Assembly (NCBI GenBank): GCA_007134025.1
Contig: SLLR01000002.1
Coordinates: forward strand, 1 to 44,224
Direction of reading: 5' to 3'
DNA length: 44,224 nt
From: Desulfuromonadaceae bacterium
Lineage (GTDB): Bacteria; Desulfobacterota; Desulfuromonadia; Desulfuromonadales; Syntrophotaleaceae
How positions within the stretch are numbered: the stretch's first letter is position 1; every line of letters starts with the position of its first letter. Of this stretch, positions 34,263 to 42,639 are shown piece by piece. The notes under the pieces were generated by a model that was not told where the DNA came from, did not search any database, and saw nothing but the letters and a program-made list of their open reading frames with translations. The position numbers and the translations under genes are program-made.

Positions 34263-34472
34263 GGATTATTCCTTTCAGTTATATCTGCCGATTGCACCGG
34301 GCGGTTCAGAAAGATTCTTAATTGTACCAGAAAGCGCCTGCCCAGCAGTCCAGGAATTCAGTAAACCGAAACTATGTTCTGCAGCGATCTTATGAAATGC
34401 TAGACTTGGGAAATCGCCTGATAAAATCAAAGCGGAAGCGCATATTCCAATACCTCAGAGAGGAGGCAAACC

Positions 34473-35612
34473 TTGAGCAGGCATCTGGTGCTGGCGGGCG
34501 GCGGCCACGCCCATATGATGATCATGCGCGATCTCAAACGCTTTATTCAACCCGGCCACCGAGTAACCCTGGTCAGTCCCGACCCCTACCACTATTATTC
34601 CGGCATGGGTCCCGGGCTGTTGGGCGGGACCTATCGGCCTCAACAGGTACGGTTTCATGTTCAGCGCATGGTCGAGGATCGCGGCGGCACTTTTGTGGCC
34701 GACCGGGTAGTGCAAATCGACGGGGCACATCGCCAATTGTGGCTGGCTTCAGGCCGGAGGCTGTCCTACGATGTGGTGTCTTTCAATACCGGTAGCAACG
34801 TGCCTCTCGCCGCTCTGCATGCGGATGCCGGCGTCACCCCGGTCAAGCCCATTAAACACCTGCTTAGGGTGCGGGACACCATTCTCAACGCCCCTAAGGC
34901 AGATTCCCTTAAACTGCTGGTGGTCGGTGGCGGTCCGGCGGGCGTCGAACTGGCCGGCAATCTTTGGCGATTGGTGGAAAAAGCCGGCCACTCCGCCGAG
35001 ATCACCCTGCTGGCGGGCCGAAAACTGCTTGGAGCCTTTCCCGACGGGGTGCGCCGCCGGGTTCTGCAGTCCCTGCAGCAACGGGGCATTGCCGTACGTG
35101 AGGGAGTCCACGCCACCCATCTCGCCGACCAGAAGGCGCAATTAACCGATGGTTCGGTTGTGCCCTTCGATTTCGCCCTGGTAGCAACCGGCGTCAAACC
35201 TTCCTCCCTGTTTGGCGATTCGGGGCTGAGCATCGGTGCTGACGGCGGGCTGCTGGTCAACCGCAATCTGCAGTCTGTCGATTTTCCCGAGCTGTTCGGC
35301 GGCGGCGACTGCATCAGCTTTCAACCCCGGCCGCTGCCCAAGGTGGGGGTCTACGCCGTGCGCCAGAACCCGATTCTGCTCGCCAATCTGCTTGCGGCCC
35401 TGGAGAACAGGACGCTGCAACCTTTTCGACCCCAGTCCGCCTACCTGTTGATTCTCAACCTGGGTGACGGCCGGGGCGTGCTCAACCGCGGCTGGCTGAC
35501 TTTCGCCAGCAAATGGGTCTTCACCCTCAAGGATCGCATCGATCGCGCCTTCATGGAACGGTTTCAGGTCAGCGGTGAATTAGACGAAATCGACAGCGAT
35601 CTGAAAAGATAG
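34473..35612 (+). CDS. FAD/NAD(P)-dependent pyridine nucleotide-disulfide-type oxidoreductase
   Basis: A 379-residue flavoprotein. The N-terminal FAD-binding motif is LAGGGHAHMMIM (7-18), a GGHAH variant seen in NDH-2-like and SelD-fused oxidoreductases. A second dinucleotide-binding motif VVGGGPAGVELAGN sits near 150, with ELFGGGDCISF (second FAD contact) near 276. No SelD domain follows, no redox-active CxxC is seen and no C-terminal membrane anchor is obvious. It likely transfers electrons from NAD(P)H to a quinone or sulfur acceptor. TTG start with AGGAGG at 7-nt spacing. The rhodanese-ferritin gene follows 111 bp on. Confidence 0.87.
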   Translation: MSRHLVLAGGGHAHMMIMRDLKRFIQPGHRVTLVSPDPYHYYSGMGPGLLGGTYRPQQVRFHVQRMVEDRGGTFVADRVVQIDGAHRQLWLASGRRLSYDVVSFNTGSNVPLAALHADAGVTPVKPIKHLLRVRDTILNAPKADSLKLLVVGGGPAGVELAGNLWRLVEKAGHSAEITLLAGRKLLGAFPDGVRRRVLQSLQQRGIAVREGVHATHLADQKAQLTDGSVVPFDFALVATGVKPSSLFGDSGLSIGADGGLLVNRNLQSVDFPELFGGGDCISFQPRPLPKVGVYAVRQNPILLANLLAALENRTLQPFRPQSAYLLILNLGDGRGVLNRGWLTFASKWVFTLKDRIDRAFMERFQVSGELDEIDSDLKR

Positions 35613-35723
35613 GCGATGGTGGCGCCAGCGCTGCGTAGCCCGGACTTTTTTATCAACGATCAACATCAGCCTCGGGGTATCGGCCCGCTTTGCTGGCGGC
35701 CCCTGATCAAGGAGACACAATCC

Positions 35724-36563
35724 ATGAGCATTCTCGACTATTTCAAACCGGTGGAAACCTGGAGTGCCGAACAGGTGCGGGAATTCCTGCAACAGCACAC
35801 AGCCGATGAATACTCGCTGCTGGATGTGCGCCAGCCCGGCGAATACGAGGAAGGGCATCTTCCCGGGGCGCAGCTGATACCGGTCAAGGAGTTGGAAGAT
35901 CAACGGCAGCGTCTCGACTCGGAAAAAACCACGATCACCTATTGCGCTGCCGGGGTCCGCAGCCGGGCCGGAGCGGCGATCTTGTCGCGGGCCGGTTTTC
36001 GCCAGGTGATCAGCATGAGCGGCGGCATCCATGCCTGGCAAGGGCTGATTGCCGAAGGCGAGCCGGAACTCGGTGCCACCTGGTTCGCCCCCGGACAGAC
36101 CGTGACCGAACAACTGGCCCTGGCCTGGCTGCTGGAAGACGGTGCCCGGCAGTTCTACGCCGAACTGGCGGCTGAGCGCACTGACCCGCAGGAGGCCGAG
36201 CTGTTCCGGCGCCTCGGTGCCGTCGAGGAGCAGCATCAAACCACTCTGCGCAACCTGCTGCGAGAGCTGGCCGGTATGGAAGAACCGCCGGCGAAGATCC
36301 TCGAAGAGAAAAGTTCGCCGACAGTTCTTGAAGGGGGCATCACCCTCGACCAGGCGCGACAGTGGGTGCAGGGCAAGGACCTGCGCCGAATTCTGGAGCT
36401 GGCCATGGGCCTGGAGACCAACGCCTGGGACCGCTACCTGATCATGCACCAATCCGCTGAGCAGGCTACGAGCCGGGAAGCCTTCGGCCGACTGGCGGAA
36501 GAGGAAAAGCACCATCTGGAGTTGCTCAGCGATGAGCTGGACCGCCTCCTGGCCACCGGATAA
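35724..36563 (+). CDS. Rhodanese - ferritin-like (rubrerythrin-type) fusion protein
   Basis: A 279-residue protein. The N-terminal 110 residues form a rhodanese domain (LLDVRQPGEYEEGHLPGA) with the persulfide-carrying Cys74 in YCAAGVRS. Residues about 125-279 are a ferritin-like four-helix domain with E...EEQH and E...EEEKHH motifs expected to hold a di-iron site. The pairing suggests sulfur or peroxide handling in the cytoplasm of an anaerobe. AAGGAG lies 9 nt before the ATG; the frame opens 36 codons further upstream without a ribosome binding site. It converges with the glycosyltransferase gene. Confidence 0.9.
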   Translation: MSILDYFKPVETWSAEQVREFLQQHTADEYSLLDVRQPGEYEEGHLPGAQLIPVKELEDQRQRLDSEKTTITYCAAGVRSRAGAAILSRAGFRQVISMSGGIHAWQGLIAEGEPELGATWFAPGQTVTEQLALAWLLEDGARQFYAELAAERTDPQEAELFRRLGAVEEQHQTTLRNLLRELAGMEEPPAKILEEKSSPTVLEGGITLDQARQWVQGKDLRRILELAMGLETNAWDRYLIMHQSAEQATSREAFGRLAEEEKHHLELLSDELDRLLATG

Positions 36564-36595
36564 TGGTGGCGGGACGCTTGGGCCGGAGGAACCCT

Positions 36596-37885
36596 TCAGG
36601 ACCACAGGGAGCGTAGCGGATTCTCCCCTCTTCGGTAGGCGGCGTCGAGCTTGTGCAGGTCGGCGCCGAGCCAGGCCGCCAGCAGGACTGCCTGATTCAT
36701 AAAGGTGGTACGAAGGGCCCCGTAGGTCCGCCAGCGTCGGTCGGAGGTGGCCAGCGGAGCGTCGGCACAACGGATCCGCCCCTTTTTGGCGGCCTGTTTG
36801 ACCAGCAGCAAATCCTCCAGGATAGGCACGTCGGCAAATCCGCCCAGAGCTTCAAAATCCCTCTTGCGGAGAAAAAGTCCCTGATCGCCGTAGGGTCGCT
36901 GTAACAGTCGGCAACGGGCATTGGTGCCCAAGGTGATCAGGCTCGCTCCGGCAAAGCCTTCGCGAAGGGCAAAACGAAAATGCCCAAGGACTGTGGCGGG
37001 ATCCTTGAGGATTTTTCGAAGATGCCGGTCCCAGCCCGATGACAGCAGCGAATCGGCGTGCAAAAACAGCAGAAGCTCACCCGTCGCACTTTTTGCTCCA
37101 AGGTTCATCTGTCGGGCCCGGCCGTAAGCCCCGGTCAAAACCCTCGCACCGGCCTGTCGAGCAATTTCCTGCGTCCTGTCGTGGCTGCCGCCATCTACGA
37201 CCAGAACTTCCGCTTCGAACCCTTCCAGCGCAGCCATCACAGTTTCGCGCACCGATGCGGCTTCATTCAGGGCCGGGATAATCACGGAAATCTTCGCCGG
37301 CACATCCTGCGCTTCATCCACATCGCTTAACGGGGGCAACAGCCGGTAATCGTCCATTTTGGCCAGCGTCTGCCCAAGCACCGCGTCGGTCCCCCAGTCA
37401 ATCTCGTCAAAGAGTTCGGGACGCGGCGCCGTCAGCCCCAAAAGATAGTAGCCGCCGTCCAGGGCGGGCCCGATAACACAGGAAGCCGTTTCCAAAGCCC
37501 TTAACGCCTGCAGCATGTTGGCGCTGCGGTTGTCGGGACAGTCGCTGCCGATCACCAGCACCTTCCGCGCCCCCGCCTTAAAAGCCTCCCCAAAGGCCCG
37601 AACCAGGCGTTCGCCGAGATCCCCTTCACCTTGGGCACGACAGGAAACGTCGCCACCAAGCCACTCGCGAATCTGCGCTACCGTCCCATCAGTAAACCGG
37701 ACCTCCACGGGACACCCTGTTTGGCGAACCTGGCGAAGGGTGAATTCGGTCATTTTTCGCTGCAGATCCGCCGCCCCCTGCGGACCAAGAGCGGGAATCA
37801 GCCGGGTCTTGGTCCGACCGGCCAGGGGGAAACGGGTAAAAATCACCATGCGCACCGTCTGAGTGTCGACCTGCCTTGAATTCAT
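36596..37885 (-). CDS. Fused TIGR04282-type (DUF2064) and TIGR04283-type glycosyltransferases
   Basis: A 429-residue protein made of two GT-A domains. Residues about 13-205 match the DUF2064/TIGR04282 family (FTRFPLAGRTKTRL, VLVIGSDCPD, ALDGGYYLLGL, DIDWGTD-like EIDWGTD). Residues about 208-429 are a family-2 glycosyltransferase of the TIGR04283 type (ISVIIPALNEAASV, EVLVVDGGSHDRT, ELLLFLHADSLL, RPYGDQGLFLRK). In other bacteria both are separate genes annotated with arsenosugar synthesis; no ArsM or ArsS homologue lies here. AAGGTGA sits 8 nt before the ATG at 37885; a GTG at 37903 is the alternative. Confidence 0.88.
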   Translation of the reverse strand: MNSRQVDTQTVRMVIFTRFPLAGRTKTRLIPALGPQGAADLQRKMTEFTLRQVRQTGCPVEVRFTDGTVAQIREWLGGDVSCRAQGEGDLGERLVRAFGEAFKAGARKVLVIGSDCPDNRSANMLQALRALETASCVIGPALDGGYYLLGLTAPRPELFDEIDWGTDAVLGQTLAKMDDYRLLPPLSDVDEAQDVPAKISVIIPALNEAASVRETVMAALEGFEAEVLVVDGGSHDRTQEIARQAGARVLTGAYGRARQMNLGAKSATGELLLFLHADSLLSSGWDRHLRKILKDPATVLGHFRFALREGFAGASLITLGTNARCRLLQRPYGDQGLFLRKRDFEALGGFADVPILEDLLLVKQAAKKGRIRCADAPLATSDRRWRTYGALRTTFMNQAVLLAAWLGADLHKLDAAYRRGENPLRSLWS

Positions 37886-38284
37886 TGCCGTTTTCACCTT
37901 CACAACGCAAAACCTTCGGGAGTTAGGATCCTCGCCTTAAGTCAGCACATGCCGGTCGTCTCATTCAGACAGACACTGTCGAGCCGGTCAACCGCCCGCT
38001 GAGCAATATCAGGGTTGCTTTGCGGACCGCGCCTATGCCGGACAACTCGCATTTTTCTGAAAAAAGGTTATCATGACACAAACAAAAAGCCTTGATGGAA
38101 GGGCCGTTGATGGGAAATACCGACCTGGCGCGAGTTTTTGCAAGCGACTTTTCCTACCCGCCAACGCAGAGTACTTTTTTACCGACCCTGTTCGCTTCGC
38201 AGTCCATGAAACACCTTAATCTGCGACACGGCGTCGCGGACGGGTTGGCCTTGACCACCTCTTTGACCTGGGATTCCTTATCGC
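37886..38284. other. Divergent intergenic region between glycosyltransferase and selO
   Basis: About 400 bp. The only candidate gene is a 48-codon plus frame at 38073-38219 beginning MTQTKSLDGRAV, with AAGG 5 nt upstream; it has no recognisable motif. I see no good promoter pair. The selO ATG at 38285 has no clear Shine-Dalgarno sequence. Confidence 0.4.
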
Positions 38285-39769
38285 ATGAACCTTCAACGCA
38301 CGGAAACCACCGACAACAAGCCGTCGGGCTGGAATTTCGACAACAGCTACAGCCGTCTGCCCGACTATCTGCATGTCCGACTCAGACCGACACCCGTAAC
38401 CGCTCCCGAAACAATCCTTTTCAACCGGTCCCTGGCCCGACAGCTGGGACTTGATGACCAGGTTCTGGCGGGCAATCAAGGGGCCGCCCTATTCTCCGGC
38501 AACCGGTTGCCTGAGGGCGCCGATCCTCTGGCCCAGGCCTATGCCGGTCACCAGTTCGGGCATTTTACTGTGCTCGGCGACGGGCGGGCCCATCTGCTGG
38601 GGGAACAGATCACTCCGGACGGGCACCGCTTCGACATTCAGCTCAAAGGCTCGGGGCGGACGCCCTTTTCCCGCAACGGCGACGGGAGGGCCGCTCTGGG
38701 TCCGATGCTGCGGGAATATCTTATCAGCGAAGCTATGGAGGGCCTCGGCATTCCCACCACCCGCAGTCTTGCCGTGGTCCTTAGCGGCGAATCGGTCTAC
38801 CGGGAGGTCCCGCTGCCCGGGGCGATTCTTACCCGCGTGGCGGCCAGCCACATTCGCGTCGGCACTTTCCAGTATCTGGCAGCTTATCAGAACCGGGAAG
38901 GTCTTCGCCTGCTGACCTCCTACACTCTGGGCCGCCATTTCCCCGAACAGGCTGAAGCGGACAACCCTTTTCTGGCTCTGCTGCAAGAGGTTATAGCACG
39001 GCAGGCTTCCCTGATCGCCCGCTGGATGCTGGTCGGCTTTGTTCACGGGGTGATGAATACCGACAACATGGCCCTCTGTGGAGAAGCCATCGACTACGGT
39101 CCCTGTGCTTTTATGGACCGCTACGACCCAGCCACCGTGTTCAGTTCCATCGATCACGGCGGACGCTACGCCTACGGCCGTCAACCCGCCATCGGGCACT
39201 GGAATCTGTCCCGATTTGCCGAAACCCTGCTGCCTTTGCTGAGCGACAATGAGGAACAGTCCATCGAACTCGCCAACAACTGCCTGACAAACTTTCCGGA
39301 ACTGTTTCGTCAAAACTGGCTTGCCGGAATGCGGGCCAAACTGGGATTGTTCAACGCCGAAGCAGAGGATGAAGTGCTGATTCAGGACTTGCTCACCTGC
39401 CTGCATCAAGCCGAAGCCGACTACACCAATACCCTGCGGGATCTTTCGCTGACGACGCCGGCCGAGGAGCCGGTCTTTCGTCACCCGGGCTTTGTCGCAT
39501 GGCAGCGTCGCTGGCAAAGCCGGCGGGCCCGCCAGACAGAGTCGATCCCGAACAGCCGCGAACTCATGAATGCCCACAATCCGGCCCTGATTGCCCGCAA
39601 TCATCGCGTCGAAGAAGCCCTGGAAGCCGCCGACCAGGGGGATTACGGGCCGGCACGGACCCTGCTGGAGGTTCTCGCCCGACCTTATGACCTTTGCGCC
39701 GAACATGCTGCCTACCGCGAGCCGCCGCCGGCCTCCTTTCTTCCCTATCAAACCTTCTGCGGCACCTGA
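38285..39769 (+). CDS. selO: Protein adenylyltransferase SelO (YdiU)
   Basis: A 494-residue pseudokinase of usual length. Motifs include NFDNSYSRLP near the N-terminus, AYAGHQFGHFTVLGDGRAHLLGE, QLKGSGRTPFSRNGDGRA (inverted nucleotide-binding region), HGVMNTDNMALCGEAIDYGPCAFMD (metal-binding Asn/Asp) and WNLSRFAETLLPLL. SelO transfers AMP to protein hydroxyl groups and is linked to redox stress. The Cys three residues from the end (FCGT) is in the place of the Sec/Cys found in other SelO proteins. An N-terminal ATG is used without a strong ribosome binding site. Confidence 0.95.
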   Translation: MNLQRTETTDNKPSGWNFDNSYSRLPDYLHVRLRPTPVTAPETILFNRSLARQLGLDDQVLAGNQGAALFSGNRLPEGADPLAQAYAGHQFGHFTVLGDGRAHLLGEQITPDGHRFDIQLKGSGRTPFSRNGDGRAALGPMLREYLISEAMEGLGIPTTRSLAVVLSGESVYREVPLPGAILTRVAASHIRVGTFQYLAAYQNREGLRLLTSYTLGRHFPEQAEADNPFLALLQEVIARQASLIARWMLVGFVHGVMNTDNMALCGEAIDYGPCAFMDRYDPATVFSSIDHGGRYAYGRQPAIGHWNLSRFAETLLPLLSDNEEQSIELANNCLTNFPELFRQNWLAGMRAKLGLFNAEAEDEVLIQDLLTCLHQAEADYTNTLRDLSLTTPAEEPVFRHPGFVAWQRRWQSRRARQTESIPNSRELMNAHNPALIARNHRVEEALEAADQGDYGPARTLLEVLARPYDLCAEHAAYREPPPASFLPYQTFCGT

Positions 39770-39826
39770 CAGGTACCCCGGTTCCTTGTTTTTGAGGCGG
39801 AACCATTTCACCACGGGAGAGCACCG

Positions 39827-40264
39827 ATGAAGATATTCTTTTCCGGATCCATTCGCGGCGGCGACAGTTACCGTCCAAGCTATCGGCAGATTCTCGATTG
39901 TCTGAAAAACTACGGCGAGCTCGTATCCGAACATATTCCCGCCCGGCAAACGGCTGCACCCGGCAAAAAGGCAGATGATTTTGTCATTTATGCCCGGGAT
40001 GTTCAGTGGATTCGAGAGGCGGACCTGTTGGTTGCCGAAGTTTCCCAGCCTTCCATCGGCGTGGGATACGAGATTGCCCTGGCCGAAAATCTCGGCATTC
40101 CGGTGCTGGCACTCTATGATCTGAGGGCGGCCCATCCTGTTTCCGCCATGATCGCCGGCAACAGGAATATTGCCCTGTTGCGCTACGCATCTCTTCCCGA
40201 ACTGTGGCCGCTGCTGAACAGGGAGCTGGCCCGGGCCAGGCCAGGAGATTCAAAGCCCGTCTGA
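39827..40264 (+). CDS. DNPH1/Rcl-like 2'-deoxynucleoside 5'-phosphate N-hydrolase
   Basis: A 145-residue protein of the nucleoside deoxyribosyltransferase superfamily. The N-terminal SGSIRGG (6-12), ADLLVAEVSQPSIGVGYEIA (65-84, catalytic Glu71) and HPVSAMIAGN are arranged as in mammalian DNPH1 (Rcl), which cuts the glycosidic bond of deoxynucleotides such as 5-hydroxymethyl-dUMP. A nucleotide-pool cleaning role is likely. An ATG follows a GGGAG motif. It starts 57 bp after selO. Confidence 0.88.
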   Translation: MKIFFSGSIRGGDSYRPSYRQILDCLKNYGELVSEHIPARQTAAPGKKADDFVIYARDVQWIREADLLVAEVSQPSIGVGYEIALAENLGIPVLALYDLRAAHPVSAMIAGNRNIALLRYASLPELWPLLNRELARARPGDSKPV

Positions 40265-40360
40265 GTCCGTGTGCTCCCACTGATCGTTCACCTGTTGCAC
40301 TCGAAAAGCCCACAAAAACCTGCGACTCTGGCCTCATTCCCTGCGAGGACAAAGCCGCAA

Positions 40361-40369
40361 TGGTATAAT
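40361..40369 (+). promoter_or_regulatory. Extended -10 promoter of glgC
   Basis: TGGTATAAT (consensus TATAAT at 40364-40369 with an upstream TG) lies about 90 nt before the glgC ATG. The -35 region is poor, which is usual for extended -10 promoters. Confidence 0.55.
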
Positions 40370-40459
40370 CAAAAAGAGATTTTTCTTCTTTACATCAAAT
40401 TGCCACAAAGCCTGGACCGATTCTGCCGAGGGTACAGGGGGTGGCGTCAGGAGGGTATC

Positions 40460-41713
40460 ATGTTTGCTTTTGACGGTATGCGCAAAAACACCATCGCCAT
40501 GGTTCTTGCGGGGGGCAAGGGGGAACGACTTTCGCCGCTGACTCTGCTGCGGGCCAAACCGGATTTGCCCTTTGGCGGCAAATACAAGATCATCGATTTT
40601 GTCCTCAGCAACCTGTTCAATTCCGGGCTGAAAAAAACCTATATTCTCACCCAGTATCGGGCCTATAACCTCAACAAGCATATCTGGGATTCCTGGAGTA
40701 AATGGGTCGGGTGGGAGGAGTTCTACGTCGCCATTTCTCCCGAAACCAGCAGCGAAAGCGAGGAGTGGTTTCGCGGCACTGCCGACGCCATTCTGCAATG
40801 CCTGCGTTTTGTTGAAAACTCGGAGGCGGACTACGTAGCGATATTTGGCGGTGATCACGTCTACAAGATGGATGTCGGTCAGATGATGGCCGCGCACCGC
40901 AGCAACCGGGCCGACCTGACCATTGCCTCCCTCGAGATTCCCGTCGAAGAGGGCCGGCGTTTCGGTGTTTTTTCCGTCGATAAGGATTTTCGGGTCACGG
41001 AGTTTGCCGAAAAACCCCAACAACCTGAAAAAATCCCCGGCCGGGACACCTGTTTCGCTTCCATGGGCAACTATATTTTTTCAGTACCCAAGTTGATCGA
41101 GGTGTTGCGGGAAGGCAAGAAGCGTCACGCCGATCTTGATTTCGGCAAACACGTGATTCCCATGATGCTCGCTCAGGGCGACAAGGTGCTGGCCTACAAT
41201 TTCAACGACAACCTGATTCCCGGCATGAAGGCCAAGGAGCGGGGCTACTGGCGGGATGTGGGCACCATTGATTCCTACTACGAAGCCAACATGGATCTGG
41301 TTCAGGTCTCCCCTCAACTGAACCTGTACAATTACCAGTGGCCCATTCTCACCAACCAAGGCAATTTTCCGCCGGCCAAAACGGTCTTTGACGACGAAGA
41401 ACGGCGCGGTATGAATATCGATTCCTATGTGTGCGGCGGCTGCATTACCAGCGGCGGCGTGGTGCGCCGTTCCATTCTGGGCCCCCGCTGCAAAATCAAC
41501 AGCCACAGCCTGGTGGAGAATTCCATCCTTTTTGACAACGTCACAGTCGGCCGTAACGCCCGGATTAAAAAAGCCATCATCGATGCGGACACAGTGATTC
41601 CCGCCGAAGAGGAGATCGGCTACGATCTCGATGCGGATCGGCAAAAAGGCTACACCGTCACCGAGTCTGGCATCGTAGTGGTTTCAGGTGGATCAAAAAC
41701 CGCCAATTCCTGA
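40460..41713 (+). CDS. glgC: Glucose-1-phosphate adenylyltransferase GlgC
   Basis: A 417-residue enzyme making ADP-glucose for glycogen. The N-terminal nucleotidyltransferase domain has VLAGGKGERLSPLT (14-27), KPDLPFGGKYKIIDFVLSN, WFRGTADAI and FGGDHVYKMD. FAEKPQQP is the glucose-phosphate region. The C-terminal left-handed beta-helix (about 300-417) has the hexapeptide pattern SIL...NSHSLVENSIL...VGRNARIKKAIID. Starting at ATG 40460 (GGAGGG upstream) gives the family length; the frame is open 63 codons further. No glgA or glgB is next to it. Confidence 0.95.
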   Translation: MFAFDGMRKNTIAMVLAGGKGERLSPLTLLRAKPDLPFGGKYKIIDFVLSNLFNSGLKKTYILTQYRAYNLNKHIWDSWSKWVGWEEFYVAISPETSSESEEWFRGTADAILQCLRFVENSEADYVAIFGGDHVYKMDVGQMMAAHRSNRADLTIASLEIPVEEGRRFGVFSVDKDFRVTEFAEKPQQPEKIPGRDTCFASMGNYIFSVPKLIEVLREGKKRHADLDFGKHVIPMMLAQGDKVLAYNFNDNLIPGMKAKERGYWRDVGTIDSYYEANMDLVQVSPQLNLYNYQWPILTNQGNFPPAKTVFDDEERRGMNIDSYVCGGCITSGGVVRRSILGPRCKINSHSLVENSILFDNVTVGRNARIKKAIIDADTVIPAEEEIGYDLDADRQKGYTVTESGIVVVSGGSKTANS

Positions 41714-41859
41714 CTCGGGCAGGTCTCCTTCATCGTCACCAACCTTCATCAGAGGTTTAAGGAATATATGTCCTTCCACGTGGCCCGTTTTTTTTCGGAA
41801 CCGACGGCCTATCCCTCTCAGGTCGGGGGACTGAAAAAAGCCGCTACGTGACAAAGTGG

Positions 41860-41877
41860 GCTTTTGCGAAGCCATCA
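41860..41877 (+). repeat. Dispersed 18-bp intergenic motif, copy 2
   Basis: GCTTTTGCGAAGCCATCA in the glgC-ferritin gap matches the copy at 9472-9489 at 16 of 18 positions, in the same orientation. Confidence 0.4.
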
Positions 41878-41880
41878 GCC

Positions 41881-41908
41881 TTGTATTGCCGGATAAAGCT
41901 GTTATCTT
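41881..41908 (+). promoter_or_regulatory. Candidate promoter of the ferritin-like gene
   Basis: TTGTAT (41881-41886), a 16-nt spacer and TATCTT (41903-41908), about 65 nt before the ATG. Moderate match only. Confidence 0.35.
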
Positions 41909-41974
41909 TCCCGACTCAAGCAACGCGGTTCTGTCCCGCACCGAAACGTTATCTGAAAAAGGGAGGAATCAACC

Positions 41975-42487
41975 ATGAATCTCTACGATTACGCCATGCA
42001 AATGGAAAACGATGCGGAATCGCTTTACAAAAAATTGGCCGACAAGGCCCGGACCGAAGGTGTTCGAAAGATCTTTCTTGATCTGGCTTCGGACGAACAG
42101 CGCCACTTTCAGTCACTCAAAGCGTTGAAGGCCGGGAAACAGGTTTCTCTTGCGGAGTGCGCGCTGCTTGATGATGCGAAAAATGTCTTTGCCCGTTTGC
42201 TTGAAGAAAAGACCGATCTCGCCGGTTCGCAGGACGATCTGGAAGCCTATCGCCATGCGATGAAACTGGAAGCGGAAGCTGCCAGACACTACCGAGAGAT
42301 GCTGGCCCAGGAAAAAGACCCGACCATCCAAGCGCTGTTGGTGAAAATTATCGCGCAGGAATACGATCATTTTCAGATTGTGGAGAATCTTTTCCACTTT
42401 GTCGATGCGCCAAATCAATACCTGGCCTGGGGAGAGTTCAGCAATCTGGAGGAGTTTTATCAATTCGGTCGTGATGTCGACCTGTAA
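41975..42487 (+). CDS. Ferritin-like / rubrerythrin-family protein
   Basis: A 170-residue four-helix protein. Two ferritin-like helix pairs carry E...ExxH motifs (MENDAESLYKKL with DEQRHF, and KLEAEAARHYREM with QEYDHF), the ligands of a di-iron centre. There is no C-terminal rubredoxin domain, so it is the short, COG1633-like form. Such proteins handle iron, peroxide or oxygen traces in anaerobes. GGGAGG lies 8 nt before the ATG. It is related in domain type to the C-terminal part of the rhodanese fusion at 35724-36563. Confidence 0.9.
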   Translation: MNLYDYAMQMENDAESLYKKLADKARTEGVRKIFLDLASDEQRHFQSLKALKAGKQVSLAECALLDDAKNVFARLLEEKTDLAGSQDDLEAYRHAMKLEAEAARHYREMLAQEKDPTIQALLVKIIAQEYDHFQIVENLFHFVDAPNQYLAWGEFSNLEEFYQFGRDVDL

Positions 42488-42639
42488 GTCGTGCCTGCCG
42501 GCAAGTCGAACTACCATGGATGGTTTTGCCGGACTCTTCGCAGGCGGTTGAAGAAAGACCTGCGCAGTCCGGGGAGGAACTTTTTCAACAACTTGCTGAG
42601 GGCGTGTCACAAACCCTGATTCGAGACAACCCTTCTGTC

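Noticed and set aside
38073-38219. 48-codon frame upstream of selO
   Set aside because: An AAGG motif is present, but there is no recognisable motif or homology I can name; kept only as a note in the intergenic entry.
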